Below, piece by piece: positions 17,046-25,285 of a stretch of 64,000 bases of DNA (within the stretch, counting starts at the first letter, position 1; every line of letters begins with the position of its first letter). The notes under the pieces are model-generated. The model worked only from the letters and a program-made list of their open reading frames with translations. It ran no database searches and was not told the DNA's origin. The translations under genes were made by a program, and so were the position numbers. Where the stretch lies: positions 16,196 to 80,195 of the forward strand of contig DATKCK010000099.1 of the NCBI GenBank assembly GCA_035513215.1. Reading direction: 5' to 3'. Source of the stretch: DATCZB01 sp035513215 (GTDB lineage Bacteria; Pseudomonadota; Gammaproteobacteria; Steroidobacterales; Rariloculaceae).

Positions 17046-17561
17046 GTGTCGGGAAAACAACGGAAAACAACGCGCAACTTATTGATTTTGGTAGCGGGGG
17101 CACGCAACCACTCTTGCATTGGTTACCGCTCTGGATATCGGTTCTGAGTCGCGCATCCTGGCGTAAGCATCCCCGCCCGAAGAGTGATCTAGCACGCATG
17201 ACCTCAAGCGTGCGTTGCGCACCAAGCTTGCCACTTGTACGCTTGTTTCAGGCTCGGGCGACTAAATTGCCGCTCGATCCGGGACGTTCCTCGGGTAGCC
17301 CGGAGTCCATGGACTCGTCAGGATCGAAAGTCACGTTCGGAGCAATCCTCGCGCGGTCGCTTGCGGCCGAACGCCCCTGAATCGCATGGCTTAGTACGGC
17401 CAACTCCGGTCACAAAAGCATGGCTCCGAACTCTCGGGCGACTACGCGGAGCCCGATGTTCTGGCATTTGAGTTGCGAATTTGGTGCGTCACGGGCAACC
17501 TGACGCGCATGTACTAGGCATTCTTTTCGAGCGTCTGCGTCGAAACTCTCTGGAACACCGA
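17046..17561. other. Gene-free stretch
   Basis: No credible ORF, RNA or repeat is seen. It lies between the TMEM175 remnant and a DUF2007 gene and may be degraded sequence. Confidence 0.4.
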
Positions 17562-17750
17562 ATGAAGACTATCAAAAGGTATCCTTCGCGAATCGAAGCG
17601 GACCTTGCGAGAATCGCGCTGGACGCAGCCGACGTGCCGTCGGTTATTGTGGGTATCGGAGTCGGCATGGAAGGCGGTATGGAGGGCGTTCAGCTATTGG
17701 TGCCAGAGGACCAGGTTGAGGTGGCGCTGAAGATTCTCGAAGAAATGTGA
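17562..17750 (+). CDS. DUF2007-like small protein
   Basis: The 62-aa protein (start ATG 17562, no strong ribosome binding site) begins MKTIKRYPSRIEADLARIAL and ends VALKILEEM. The layout is a beta-alpha-beta unit: strand, helix EADLARIALDAADVP, strand SVIVGIG, then VQLLVPEDQVEVALKIL. This matches the small DUF2007 (putative signal-transducing) fold. It stands alone between gene-free stretches. The function is unknown. Confidence 0.65.
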   Translation: MKTIKRYPSRIEADLARIALDAADVPSVIVGIGVGMEGGMEGVQLLVPEDQVEVALKILEEM

Positions 17751-18095
17751 CACCCTGCCGCTACGACCGCCTTCAAGTCTACCCCGGCCGCTCAACTTTG
17801 CGAAGTAAAGAGAAGCTACCGGCCAGATTCCGACACCCGCAGGTGAATTCACTCGGTCGAAACTTCAGGCAGGTCTACAAGCTGAATCATAGATTGAGCT
17901 CCGGCTTGACGCGCCAATGATTGCCCTCGAACGAATCGCCCATAAGCTGGCTTGTATGTCCCACGTTAAAGAAGACGGTGGTATTCGCGTCTCGTCGCAA
18001 CACTGCCGCAATACGCTCCTGTAGCAGGTCATCGTGCTGGCGGATAACCTGACGCTAGTGCAAGATGTGAACGAGACTTCGAAAAGGGTTGCGAG
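17751..18095. other. Gene-free stretch
   Basis: I see no convincing coding or RNA feature. The last 40 nt include the ribosome binding site (AAGGG) of the TPR gene at 18096. Confidence 0.4.
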
Positions 18096-19265
18096 ATGCG
18101 ACGGCGAGCTTGCGTTCTGGCTGTACTCGTCTTTGCGCTTGGCACAGCCGCTCCGGTTTTGGCGCAAGGCGACGACGTTTCTCCGGCCGGCCGAGAGGTG
18201 AGACAGTTGCTGGCGGCCGCGCAGGAGCAGGTTGCGGCGGGGGACTTCGAAGGCGCCCGCGCCACGCTCGCGAGCATCTCGACGCTGGGTTCCGTGTCGC
18301 AGCAGGAGGCGAGTCTCATCCTCTATCTGAGCGGTCAAGTGTCGTACGAGCAGGGGCAGGTCGGTCGGGCCGTGTCGGCCTGGAGGCAGGCGCTCGCCAT
18401 CGGCGGGCTGCCCGAAGCCCAGCAGCTAGCCCTCGAGGCGGCGCTGGCCCGCCTCGCCGAGCGCGCAGCGCCCGCCGGGACTCCCTCGTCACCACAGGCG
18501 CTGCTGCAGGCCGCCGACCAGGCATCGCAGTTCGGTCGGTCGGAGGAGGCTGAGACCTACTACGACGCGGCCATCAAAGGCTTCGCTGCGGAGGGCAACG
18601 CCACCGGTCTAGCGAGGGCTCACTACGAGTTTGGAAACCACCTCGCCACGACCAGGCGCGATCTCGAGGGCGCGCTTGGGCAGCATGTGATCGCAGTCGA
18701 GCATGCCGAGCTATCGGGCGAACGGTCGCTTCTACTCTCCGTGCTCGGCGCGATTGGCCGCGCAGCCATCGTCGCGGGCCGCGCCGAGGACGGTCGCGTC
18801 GCCTTCGAGCGACTCCTGGGGCTGCTGGGCGACGAGGATGGCGCACTAAGGGCTGGCGCGCTCGCTGGGCTCGGCGAGGCGTCGCTTCGGCTCAAGGACT
18901 GGCCCGCGGCAGTCGAAGCCTACGAGCAATGGCTCGCCGTCACGGACACGAGCGAGGATCCCGAAGCGCAGCGGATGCTCCATTCGTACGTCCTGGCGCT
19001 CCGTCTTGCCGGCCGTGTAGACGACGCGCTCTCGATAATCGCGCGGCTGGACGCGATGGCGCAAAGCGAAGACGAGCGCCGGCGTCTTGCGCTCCAACTC
19101 GAGCAAGACGGCGTGCGGGCGCGCGGCCTTGAACACGCCGCAGCCGGATGTTGGTTCGACGCGCGCGCGCAGGAGCGCTATGTTGCCCTCGGACGCGATG
19201 AGGACGCTGATATTCTGGAGGCCGTCATGGACGCCGAGCGTTGCTCGGAAGCGTCGATCGACTGA
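18096..19265 (+). CDS. Periplasmic TPR-repeat protein
   Basis: The 389-aa protein has a signal peptide (MRRRACVLAVLVFALGTAAPVLA) followed almost entirely by Ala/Leu-rich helical hairpins of TPR type, for example LILYLSGQVSYEQGQVGRAV, ADQASQFGRSEEAETYYDAA, AHYEFGNHLATTRRDLEGA and DWPAAVEAYEQWLAVTD. Cys residues near the C-terminus (CWFDA, ERCSEA) could form a disulfide. It is likely a periplasmic protein-interaction scaffold. It converges on the DUF3857-transglutaminase gene (22 nt apart). Confidence 0.75.
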   Translation: MRRRACVLAVLVFALGTAAPVLAQGDDVSPAGREVRQLLAAAQEQVAAGDFEGARATLASISTLGSVSQQEASLILYLSGQVSYEQGQVGRAVSAWRQALAIGGLPEAQQLALEAALARLAERAAPAGTPSSPQALLQAADQASQFGRSEEAETYYDAAIKGFAAEGNATGLARAHYEFGNHLATTRRDLEGALGQHVIAVEHAELSGERSLLLSVLGAIGRAAIVAGRAEDGRVAFERLLGLLGDEDGALRAGALAGLGEASLRLKDWPAAVEAYEQWLAVTDTSEDPEAQRMLHSYVLALRLAGRVDDALSIIARLDAMAQSEDERRRLALQLEQDGVRARGLEHAAAGCWFDARAQERYVALGRDEDADILEAVMDAERCSEASID

Positions 19266-19287
19266 AGCGAAGCGGGCCCCCGCTGCG

Positions 19288-21366
19288 TCAAAGGTTCTCC
19301 AACACCTCGTCGAACTCGATCTTCGGCAGATCGAGATCGGGAAGAAACGGCCGAGCATTGGGATTGACCCAGATCTGGCGCTGGGTGAGGGCTAACATGC
19401 GCTCCTGATCCTCGAGCACCGCGGTGATCTCGCTGGGAGCGACGGTCTCAGCGAGCGGGTCCAGCTCCGCAGCAAAGGTGTATGTTCGGCCATCCAACGC
19501 CAAGGTGCGGCTGAAGCGGAACGCCGTATTCTCGATCGTCTCCTCGCCCTCTTCGAGCGACCAATTTGACCCGGTGTCCGGCAGGTTGATGACGATTTCA
19601 TGCCGATAGATTCCGTCGGCGAACACGATGACCGGCCATCGGCGTGACTCGGGTTTGTTGCCGGGATCAGGGACCGGCGAGAAGATGAGATCGGCCCGGT
19701 AGGTGAACGTGCGGCGGCTGGGATTCTGGTCGTCGAACTCGAACGGCTCGTCGATCAGGAACTCGACCACCACAGTCAGGGAGTTCGCCTCGATGTCGTC
19801 GATCACTCGGCTGGGGGCAACGAGCTCGACGCCACTGTAGCGCGCGGCAATCGTCTCTGTGTACGCCTCGTCGAGATCGGCGGGCGACGTGGTGGCAATG
19901 ACGGCCCTGAAGCCGTCAGCCATCCGCCCAATGTAGATCATCTCACGCCGCAGGCGGCCCTGCGTCGCAAGCCCGCCAGAGACATCGTAAGCGTCGCGCA
20001 CCAGCACCTCGGGCTTGGTGCGCTCGCGCCGCGGCATCTCCACGAGCCCCTGCGCCCGCCCATCGAGCAGCAAAACGTATCCCAGCTCCGGCTGCGCTAG
20101 CGCGTCGAGGTCGCCGCCCTGGAACAGGGCCGTGGGATCGAGCCAATAATCCCTTCCCTCATGGCGCACGCGGACGATCACGTGGTTGAAGGCAGACGGG
20201 CTCGGCGCATACAGCGGCAGGCCGCGGTCCAAGGTGGTGTTGACTAAGGCCGCGTGTGCTTCAACGCCCAGCGCTTCGAGCAACGACAGCAGCAGCAGCG
20301 TCTTGGCCTTGCAGTCCCCCGTCCGTGTCCGGAGCGTCTCCGCCGTGGCCGCCGGGACGTAGCCCCCCTCGCCCAGTGTCAAGGCGAAGTAGCGGATCTC
20401 CTCCTGGACGAACCGCAGCGCGGCGACGATCCGGTCTTTCACCTCAGGATTCGCGGCGCGGATCTGCTCCGCGAGATCGACGATCTGCGCTTCCGGCTCG
20501 GGTTCGTAGGCCGGTTGGCCCCACGCGGCGACCGCCGCCCAGTCGCCGTGGCTCGAAGCAGTCAAGAACGGCACGACCGGCTCCCACGGCGGGGCGTAGC
20601 TTTCGGGTTTCGCCGCCGGCGACGCCCGGGCCGGCAATGCGTAGAGGACAGAACCGCCGCTGCCCCGCTCCTCGTCGAGATCGACAGCCTCGCCGCGCAA
20701 AAAGACGGTCGAGCCTTGCGGCCACCGGCTTCTGAGCGCGAGGCGCTCGACATCCGCGCCCAGAGCGAGCGGGAAGATCCGCGCGTCTCGGCCGTCGAAA
20801 GCGCTCGGAACGCCGCTCGCGGAGAAGGCGATGTCGACTATATCCCCTACACGAACGTCGCTCAGACGCAAGCTCGCCGTCATGACCCCGGTGACCATCT
20901 GCAGTTCGAGCAGCTGTTCGCGCCGGAGTACGTCGTAGCTTGCTGACTCGTGACGATCCTCGACGACGCCGTCGCGGATCACGCGAACATGGTGAAAGTC
21001 GAGCGTCTGGTAGGCTGGGTCGAAAGGGGCCGTGAACTGCGACACCTGAGACACACCGACCACTGTTGTCGCCTGTGAGACGGTGCGGCTGTATAAGGCT
21101 GGCGCCTCGAGCGTCGCGTCGTGCTGGAGGTCGAACAGCAAGTAGCGCACGCCCTGCACGGGCTCGAACTGGTAGCTCGATGGATCGGGGATCTCGTTCT
21201 CGACCACCCAGCCCGGCGTTGGGACGAGCGTCACTCCGTTGTCTGCGGCGCCGCCGAGCCGCGGAACGGTGGGCCCGCCACGGGCCTGGGCGAGCGCCGC
21301 GGAAGCGAGCGCCGCTGCGCCCAGCGCGGATGCGAGTGCGATCACTTTTGACGCCGCCTGCCTCAT
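19288..21366 (-). CDS. DUF3857 and transglutaminase-like domain protein, secreted
   Basis: The 692-aa protein has GGGGAGG before its ATG and a signal peptide (IALASALGAAALASAALAQA). The N-terminal DUF3857 beta domain (about 60-270) is followed by a transglutaminase core: Cys in RTRTGDCKAKTLLLLSLL (about 350), His in FNHVIVRV and Asp in YWLDPTALFQG. A C-terminal beta-rich region (about 470-690) completes the usual architecture. It is probably a periplasmic peptidase or crosslinking-type enzyme acting on envelope peptides. It is the third transglutaminase-fold gene in 17 kb but is not related closely to the pair at 5-6.6 kb. Confidence 0.88.
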   Translation of the reverse strand: MRQAASKVIALASALGAAALASAALAQARGGPTVPRLGGAADNGVTLVPTPGWVVENEIPDPSSYQFEPVQGVRYLLFDLQHDATLEAPALYSRTVSQATTVVGVSQVSQFTAPFDPAYQTLDFHHVRVIRDGVVEDRHESASYDVLRREQLLELQMVTGVMTASLRLSDVRVGDIVDIAFSASGVPSAFDGRDARIFPLALGADVERLALRSRWPQGSTVFLRGEAVDLDEERGSGGSVLYALPARASPAAKPESYAPPWEPVVPFLTASSHGDWAAVAAWGQPAYEPEPEAQIVDLAEQIRAANPEVKDRIVAALRFVQEEIRYFALTLGEGGYVPAATAETLRTRTGDCKAKTLLLLSLLEALGVEAHAALVNTTLDRGLPLYAPSPSAFNHVIVRVRHEGRDYWLDPTALFQGGDLDALAQPELGYVLLLDGRAQGLVEMPRRERTKPEVLVRDAYDVSGGLATQGRLRREMIYIGRMADGFRAVIATTSPADLDEAYTETIAARYSGVELVAPSRVIDDIEANSLTVVVEFLIDEPFEFDDQNPSRRTFTYRADLIFSPVPDPGNKPESRRWPVIVFADGIYRHEIVINLPDTGSNWSLEEGEETIENTAFRFSRTLALDGRTYTFAAELDPLAETVAPSEITAVLEDQERMLALTQRQIWVNPNARPFLPDLDLPKIEFDEVLENL

Positions 21367-21936
21367 ACCGTCCTCCCCTGGCGCAGCGCTTGGATGCTAG
21401 CAGAAACGGCGGTGATACATCCGTGACGTGCTCGGCGCAGGTGGCCTGTCACGGCGCGTCGCCGGCCGTCGCCGTCGAGGAGCGCGCGTTGTTGCTCTAT
21501 GTTCTCGTGACCGTCGTTCCGGCCCTACATGAACCGCGCGTGTCCGACATTCGCCATCTAACGAGCATGGGAACCGACTCCAAAATACAATAACGGGCAG
21601 CGAACGTCGTCCTTGGGTCGACCCGGGCCGACTGATTCCCGGAGAAACTATAACATCGGTCCGACCGCCTCGGCGACGAAGACCGCCGCTCGGATCGCGC
21701 CTCCTGTTAGCGACTCGTTTCGAGGGCTGATTTGACGCCCATTCCTACTGTAACGCCCCGGACGTGAATTCACGTCTTCGGCCAACTGTCGTCGTTCGAT
21801 CTAATTTCGTGAACGCCCACTTCTAGTAGTCGGGAGCACACCATCCAGATTCCCTATGTTAGGAGCACGTTACTAGCAAGGAGAACAGGAAAAGCCTTTG
21901 GCCGCCCGGATGGACGGCCAAAAGGGCAGCGGAAGA
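21367..21936. other. Gene-free stretch with a 16-bp perfect palindrome
   Basis: No ORF in it has coding character. The only structure I see is the perfect palindrome GACGTGAATTCACGTC at 21761-21776. The stretch lies between the DUF3857 gene start and the 3' end of the anti-sigma gene. Confidence 0.4.
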
Positions 21937-22707
21937 CTATTCGTGCAACTCAAGGGGCTGGATGCCCTCCGGGACATCGAACACATCCGCGGGTAGAGGT
22001 GTGTCGAAACTCAAGGCATTGCGCATCGTTACACCACCGGGCATCTCCGACTCCATCAACAACGGTTTGTTATCAAAGGGATCAACCCAGAGTACGAAGG
22101 TCGATGCGCCCATTGTTAGGCTGTACCCAGTTGCGGAAATTCCCTCTATAAACCGAGACTCCGCAACCAGCTCGGCTTCCCCCTGAAAATCCCGTATGCC
22201 GTCGATCCAGCCAGTCGAATTCTCGGCAACGCTAACAGGCGGAATGCTCTGCGCGATGGTTTCGCCGTCTGGTAGTAGCACGTACATCATGCCCGCTTCC
22301 GGTTTGACAATCCAAGTTGCGCCGGCGGACTCTATGCGCATATCACCAGAGTCATCGAGCCAGATGTTCGTCCTTGCAACTGCGTCCTGCCCCGTCTCAA
22401 CCGTCATCTCCACTTGAAGTGTGCGAAAAGACGCAAACCATTGTTGGGCCTGAGCGAAGGCACTGCCGTTGTCTCCTGGCAGGAAGAACGACACTACCGC
22501 TATCGCTGCAAACAGGATCGAAGCTGCGCCCGCAAGAGACAGCCAGCCAAGCGACGCGGGCCGGCCGAATCGCGCTCGCGGCAGCCTCTCGCGCAATCTT
22601 TGTGCGGCATGCTCGATTTCAGCAGCGTCAAATTGTCGCCGGGCGGCTTCAACATAGGGATCAAGAAAATCCTCAGTGGCCAAGCGATGGCTATCAGTTG
22701 AACTCAT
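21937..22707 (-). CDS. Probable anti-sigma factor with periplasmic LolA-like domain
   Basis: The 256-aa protein overlaps the ECF sigma gene by 4 nt (ATGA). The N-terminal cytosolic segment (about 1-50) has a helical AARRQFDAAEIEHAAQRL stretch. One transmembrane helix (about 52-75: LGWLSLAGAASILFAAIAVV with flanks) leads to a periplasmic beta-rich domain (LQVEMTVETGQDAVARTNIW, TFVLWVDPFDNKPLLMES) of the LolA-like/DUF2092 kind. Coupling and topology argue for an anti-sigma role. No zinc-binding ZAS motif (HxxxCxxC) is visible, so sigma binding must differ from classical ones. Confidence 0.6.
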   Translation of the reverse strand: MSSTDSHRLATEDFLDPYVEAARRQFDAAEIEHAAQRLRERLPRARFGRPASLGWLSLAGAASILFAAIAVVSFFLPGDNGSAFAQAQQWFASFRTLQVEMTVETGQDAVARTNIWLDDSGDMRIESAGATWIVKPEAGMMYVLLPDGETIAQSIPPVSVAENSTGWIDGIRDFQGEAELVAESRFIEGISATGYSLTMGASTFVLWVDPFDNKPLLMESEMPGGVTMRNALSFDTPLPADVFDVPEGIQPLELHE

Positions 22708-23270
22708 TTCTCAATGCCTCCTTCTGTTGAATCAAGCACGGCTCGCACATCTGAGGTCAATCGCATGCGCAACCTGTGCAGGGATACGCCGACGGCGTTT
22801 GCGGTCATATTCATTCGTGCGGCGATATCGGCATGAGTTAAGTCGCCGAAGTAGTAGAGCGCGAATAGTTGCCCATCGCGTTCCGGTAACCTGCCAATAG
22901 CGCCCCGCAAGATGTCCGCACGCTGCTCGTCATATAGAGCTGTTTCTGGATCGCTGGTCGTTTGTGGTGGATCCAAATCAGTCCAATCCTTTCGGCGCCG
23001 CAAACGATCCAAAGCTCCGTTCACGGCCATGGTTTTTAGATACGCTGGCCAACTTCGAACCTGAGTCGGGGGCGATTTCAGTAACTTCTCGGCAATGTCC
23101 TGTGCGATATCCTCCGCGTCAGCCAGATTGCCCAATACCCGCGCCGCGGAAGCTATGATCAAACCGGCGTGCGCATCAAGCGCTTGGACGAATTCCGCTC
23201 GGTCGTCAACTCGCCTTCCAGCAATTTTGAATCTGCTGAAGATGCGCGTGGCTCCGGTCTGAGTTGGCAT
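22704..23270 (-). CDS. ECF-family RNA polymerase sigma factor
   Basis: The 188-aa protein has region 2 (about 30-95: LGNLADAEDIAQDIAEKLLK with WPAYLKTMAVNGALDRLRRR) and region 4 (about 120-175: AIGRLPERDGQLFALYYFGD and ADIAARMNMTANAVGVSLHR, the helix-turn-helix). It has no C-terminal extension. It is followed with a 4-nt overlap by a single-pass membrane protein likely to be its anti-sigma factor. No obvious target operon adjoins it. Confidence 0.9.
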   Translation of the reverse strand: MPTQTGATRIFSRFKIAGRRVDDRAEFVQALDAHAGLIIASAARVLGNLADAEDIAQDIAEKLLKSPPTQVRSWPAYLKTMAVNGALDRLRRRKDWTDLDPPQTTSDPETALYDEQRADILRGAIGRLPERDGQLFALYYFGDLTHADIAARMNMTANAVGVSLHRLRMRLTSDVRAVLDSTEGGIEK

Positions 23271-23615
23271 GAAAGGTTCCGTTCTGAGTTTTCACACAAC
23301 GGGACGTGTTAAAGCGTCAATCCTTACATGTGATCGTGGAAAGTGAGCGAAAAGAGAGAGAAAGGCAGGCTGTTCCGCGCAGATTCGCCTAGAGTCGCTG
23401 TGGCCTCGTACTCGCAGCGCCCGAAAACGGCGATCCCAAAGCCAGTTCGACTGTCGCTTTTGGGTCGATCAGGGTCCCCCGCTTTCTCCGGAGAGTATAC
23501 CGAATGACCGTCGGATTTCGCGCCCATTCAAGACAGTCAATGACCGCATTTTCGCGATATCACGAACCACGATACATCCGAAGCAGCGGAATACCGGCAC
23601 TGCCATGGTGGGACG
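23271..23615. other. Gene-free stretch
   Basis: It lies upstream of the ECF sigma gene and should contain its promoter. I see no convincing ORF. Short frames on both strands lack ribosome binding sites and family resemblance. Confidence 0.4.
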
Positions 23616-24065
23616 GTGCGTCACGTCTCCGCGGTACACTTGCGGGGAGGCCAGCGAGAGAATCACAACAATGGCTACCGACGAACTGCCGCCGCACCCA
23701 ACGCGATCAATGCGCACCTAAAGAACGGCGAGCAGATCGGATTCGTGCCCGAGCAGGATGCCGTCGAACTCGCACCGCTGATCGATCAGGGCGCGAAGGG
23801 CTCGGCCGTGCTGACGAAGATATTGACTGCCGGTCGAAGCCCGATTCCCGTCGCGCAGGTCTACCTGCAAAACGCGGATGCCGACGTGTCTGACGCGGCA
23901 ACGGTCGAATCGAAGTTCGCGCGTGGTCGTAAGTCTAGTCCCGCAGTCCATCGCTCGCCGGCACCTTGGCATCGCCCGACATCTATCCTCATGTGGCTGC
24001 TGCTCGCATTGTTGATCGGGCTGATCCTCGTCGTGTGCCGGCCACTACTTAGGCTGTGGGCGTGA
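23616..24065 (+). pseudogene. HIRAN-like domain fragment with C-terminal membrane helix
   Basis: The frame encodes HLRGGQRENH, PNAINAHLKNGEQIGFVPEQ, AVELAPLIDQGAK and GRSPIPVAQVYL, the order of conserved blocks in HIRAN domains (DNA-end-binding modules usually found in helicases or nucleases). The middle block that normally carries the REPxNPxDPNAI-type stretch looks shortened. The last 25 residues form a transmembrane helix (LMWLLLALLIGLILVVC). There is no clear start codon with a ribosome binding site. It is either a divergent small protein or a decayed gene next to the tRNA fragment; I favour decay. Confidence 0.4.
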
Positions 24066-24112
24066 TCCGGACTTTCTTTAAGTTTCAGTTAGTTGGAAGA
24101 GTTTCCAGAGTT

Positions 24113-24152
24113 TTACGAATGCGTTGGTCTACCAGCTGAGCTACACCGGCTT
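24113..24152 (-). repeat. Direct repeat, right copy: tRNA-Thr 5'-half fragment
   Basis: These 40 nt match 9384-9423 with one mismatch. They contain the tRNA-Thr acceptor 5' strand, D arm and anticodon 5' stem, then diverge inside the anticodon loop. No 3' half follows. A TACAAT box (24210-24215, minus strand) lies about 60 nt from the tRNA-like 5' end, mirroring the intact gene. It is a candidate attachment site or the remnant of a second tRNA gene. Confidence 0.75.
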
Positions 24153-24321
24153 CGTAGATTGCCCCTTTCCGATCATGCGCTTGCTAGCGCATCGCCAGAG
24201 CGGTGCGGAATTGTACCCGTTATTGTCCCCAATTTGCGCCGCTTGCGACGCGAGACGTGAAGGACTTTGAGGGTCTCGGCCTCAAGCTGGTCGATCCGTG
24301 GGTGCCGCAAGACTGAACCGG

Positions 24322-24546
24322 CTACCGCTCGCCCCACCAGTCCATGAACTCGTGAAACGAGATGACGCCGTCGTGGTCGGTGTCGATCTCCTGGAATCCG
24401 ATCTTCGCCTCGTCGCGATTGACTCCCGTATCGAGTGCCTCCAGCATGTCCAGGAACTCGTCGAGTTCGATCTTGCCGTCCCCATTCAGATCGTTGTACT
24501 CGAAGCTCTCCCGGAGCTCCTCTATTTGCTCATCCGTCGGTTCCAT
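24322..24546 (-). CDS. Small cytosolic EF-hand calcium-binding protein
   Basis: The 74-aa protein starts at ATG 24546, chosen because GAGGAG lies 8 nt upstream. It has two EF-hand loops: DLNGDGKIELDEF (about 19-31) and DTDHDGVISFHEF (about 55-67), both with acidic ligands at positions 1, 3 and 12 and Gly at position 6. No signal peptide is visible from this start, so it should bind calcium in the cytoplasm. It is the third gene after the riboswitch-led operon start, 88 nt beyond the VWA lipoprotein gene, and probably cotranscribed. Confidence 0.85.
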   Translation of the reverse strand: MEPTDEQIEELRESFEYNDLNGDGKIELDEFLDMLEALDTGVNRDEAKIGFQEIDTDHDGVISFHEFMDWWGER

Positions 24547-24634
24547 GTATGCGCTCCTCATGGCCTGGTCCTGATGAAGCGAAGATATCAGGCCAATGGC
24601 GCTCATGACCATCGGCGCCGTAAGAGGCGCTGCG

Positions 24635-25285
24635 TCAGTTGTCGAGAAGCTGCTCCAGATTGTCGAGATCGTTGATCACGCGCCAGGTGCCGCCCTCGCT
24701 CTCGACGCGGGCCCGCCAGGCCTCGAGCCGGTCGAGGTATTCGCGCGGGTCGATGTTGTCGCTGCGCAGCTTCGTGACGTTCAAGGCGAAGACCTCGACG
24801 TCCTGGAGCGGAACCGGAATGTCGCGAATGTAACCGGCCTCGAGATCCTCCTTGAGGTCGGAGAAGATGAAGACCCGTTTCTGCTGCGGTCCTTTCTCGT
24901 TCAGGAACTCCACAGCCTGCAGGAGTCCGCCCGTGATGTCGGTATAGGGCGATGCGCCGACGCCGGTCAGGAACTCGTGCGCCGTCTGCGAGAACTCGCG
25001 TTTTTGCTGATTGGCCGCGCTCGGGCGGTCATCGAAGGTGACGGTCGCGACGATATCCTTCTCGCTGAAGCTGCCGGTGTCGATGCGCGCGATCGCGAAT
25101 GAGTCGTGCGCGTCGAGGCGAGACAGCGTGTAGTTGATGATCTGCTCGGCCCTGTCGAGCTCTTGCCGGTAGGTGCCCGACGTGTCGACTAGCATGTAGA
25201 CACCCGTATTGCGCGGCCCCGACGCATCGCAGCCGGCAAGCATGAGCAGCGTCAGCGCGATGAGCCCCGTGCTGTGCGCGCTCAT
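24635..25285 (-). CDS. VWA-like lipoprotein
   Basis: The 216-aa protein starts at ATG 25285, overlapping the upstream stop by ATGA. The signal sequence MSAHSTGLIALTLLMLAGC has lipobox LAGC. The mature domain is von Willebrand factor A-like: MLVDTSGTY (about 33) is a MIDAS-type DxSxT motif, GASPYTDITGGLLQAVEFL supplies the Thr/Asp region and KRVFIFSDLKEDLEAG the third motif. It is probably a periplasmic adhesion or scaffold domain tethered to a membrane. It is coupled to the large membrane protein, suggesting that they form one complex. Confidence 0.8.
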   Translation of the reverse strand: MSAHSTGLIALTLLMLAGCDASGPRNTGVYMLVDTSGTYRQELDRAEQIINYTLSRLDAHDSFAIARIDTGSFSEKDIVATVTFDDRPSAANQQKREFSQTAHEFLTGVGASPYTDITGGLLQAVEFLNEKGPQQKRVFIFSDLKEDLEAGYIRDIPVPLQDVEVFALNVTKLRSDNIDPREYLDRLEAWRARVESEGGTWRVINDLDNLEQLLDN

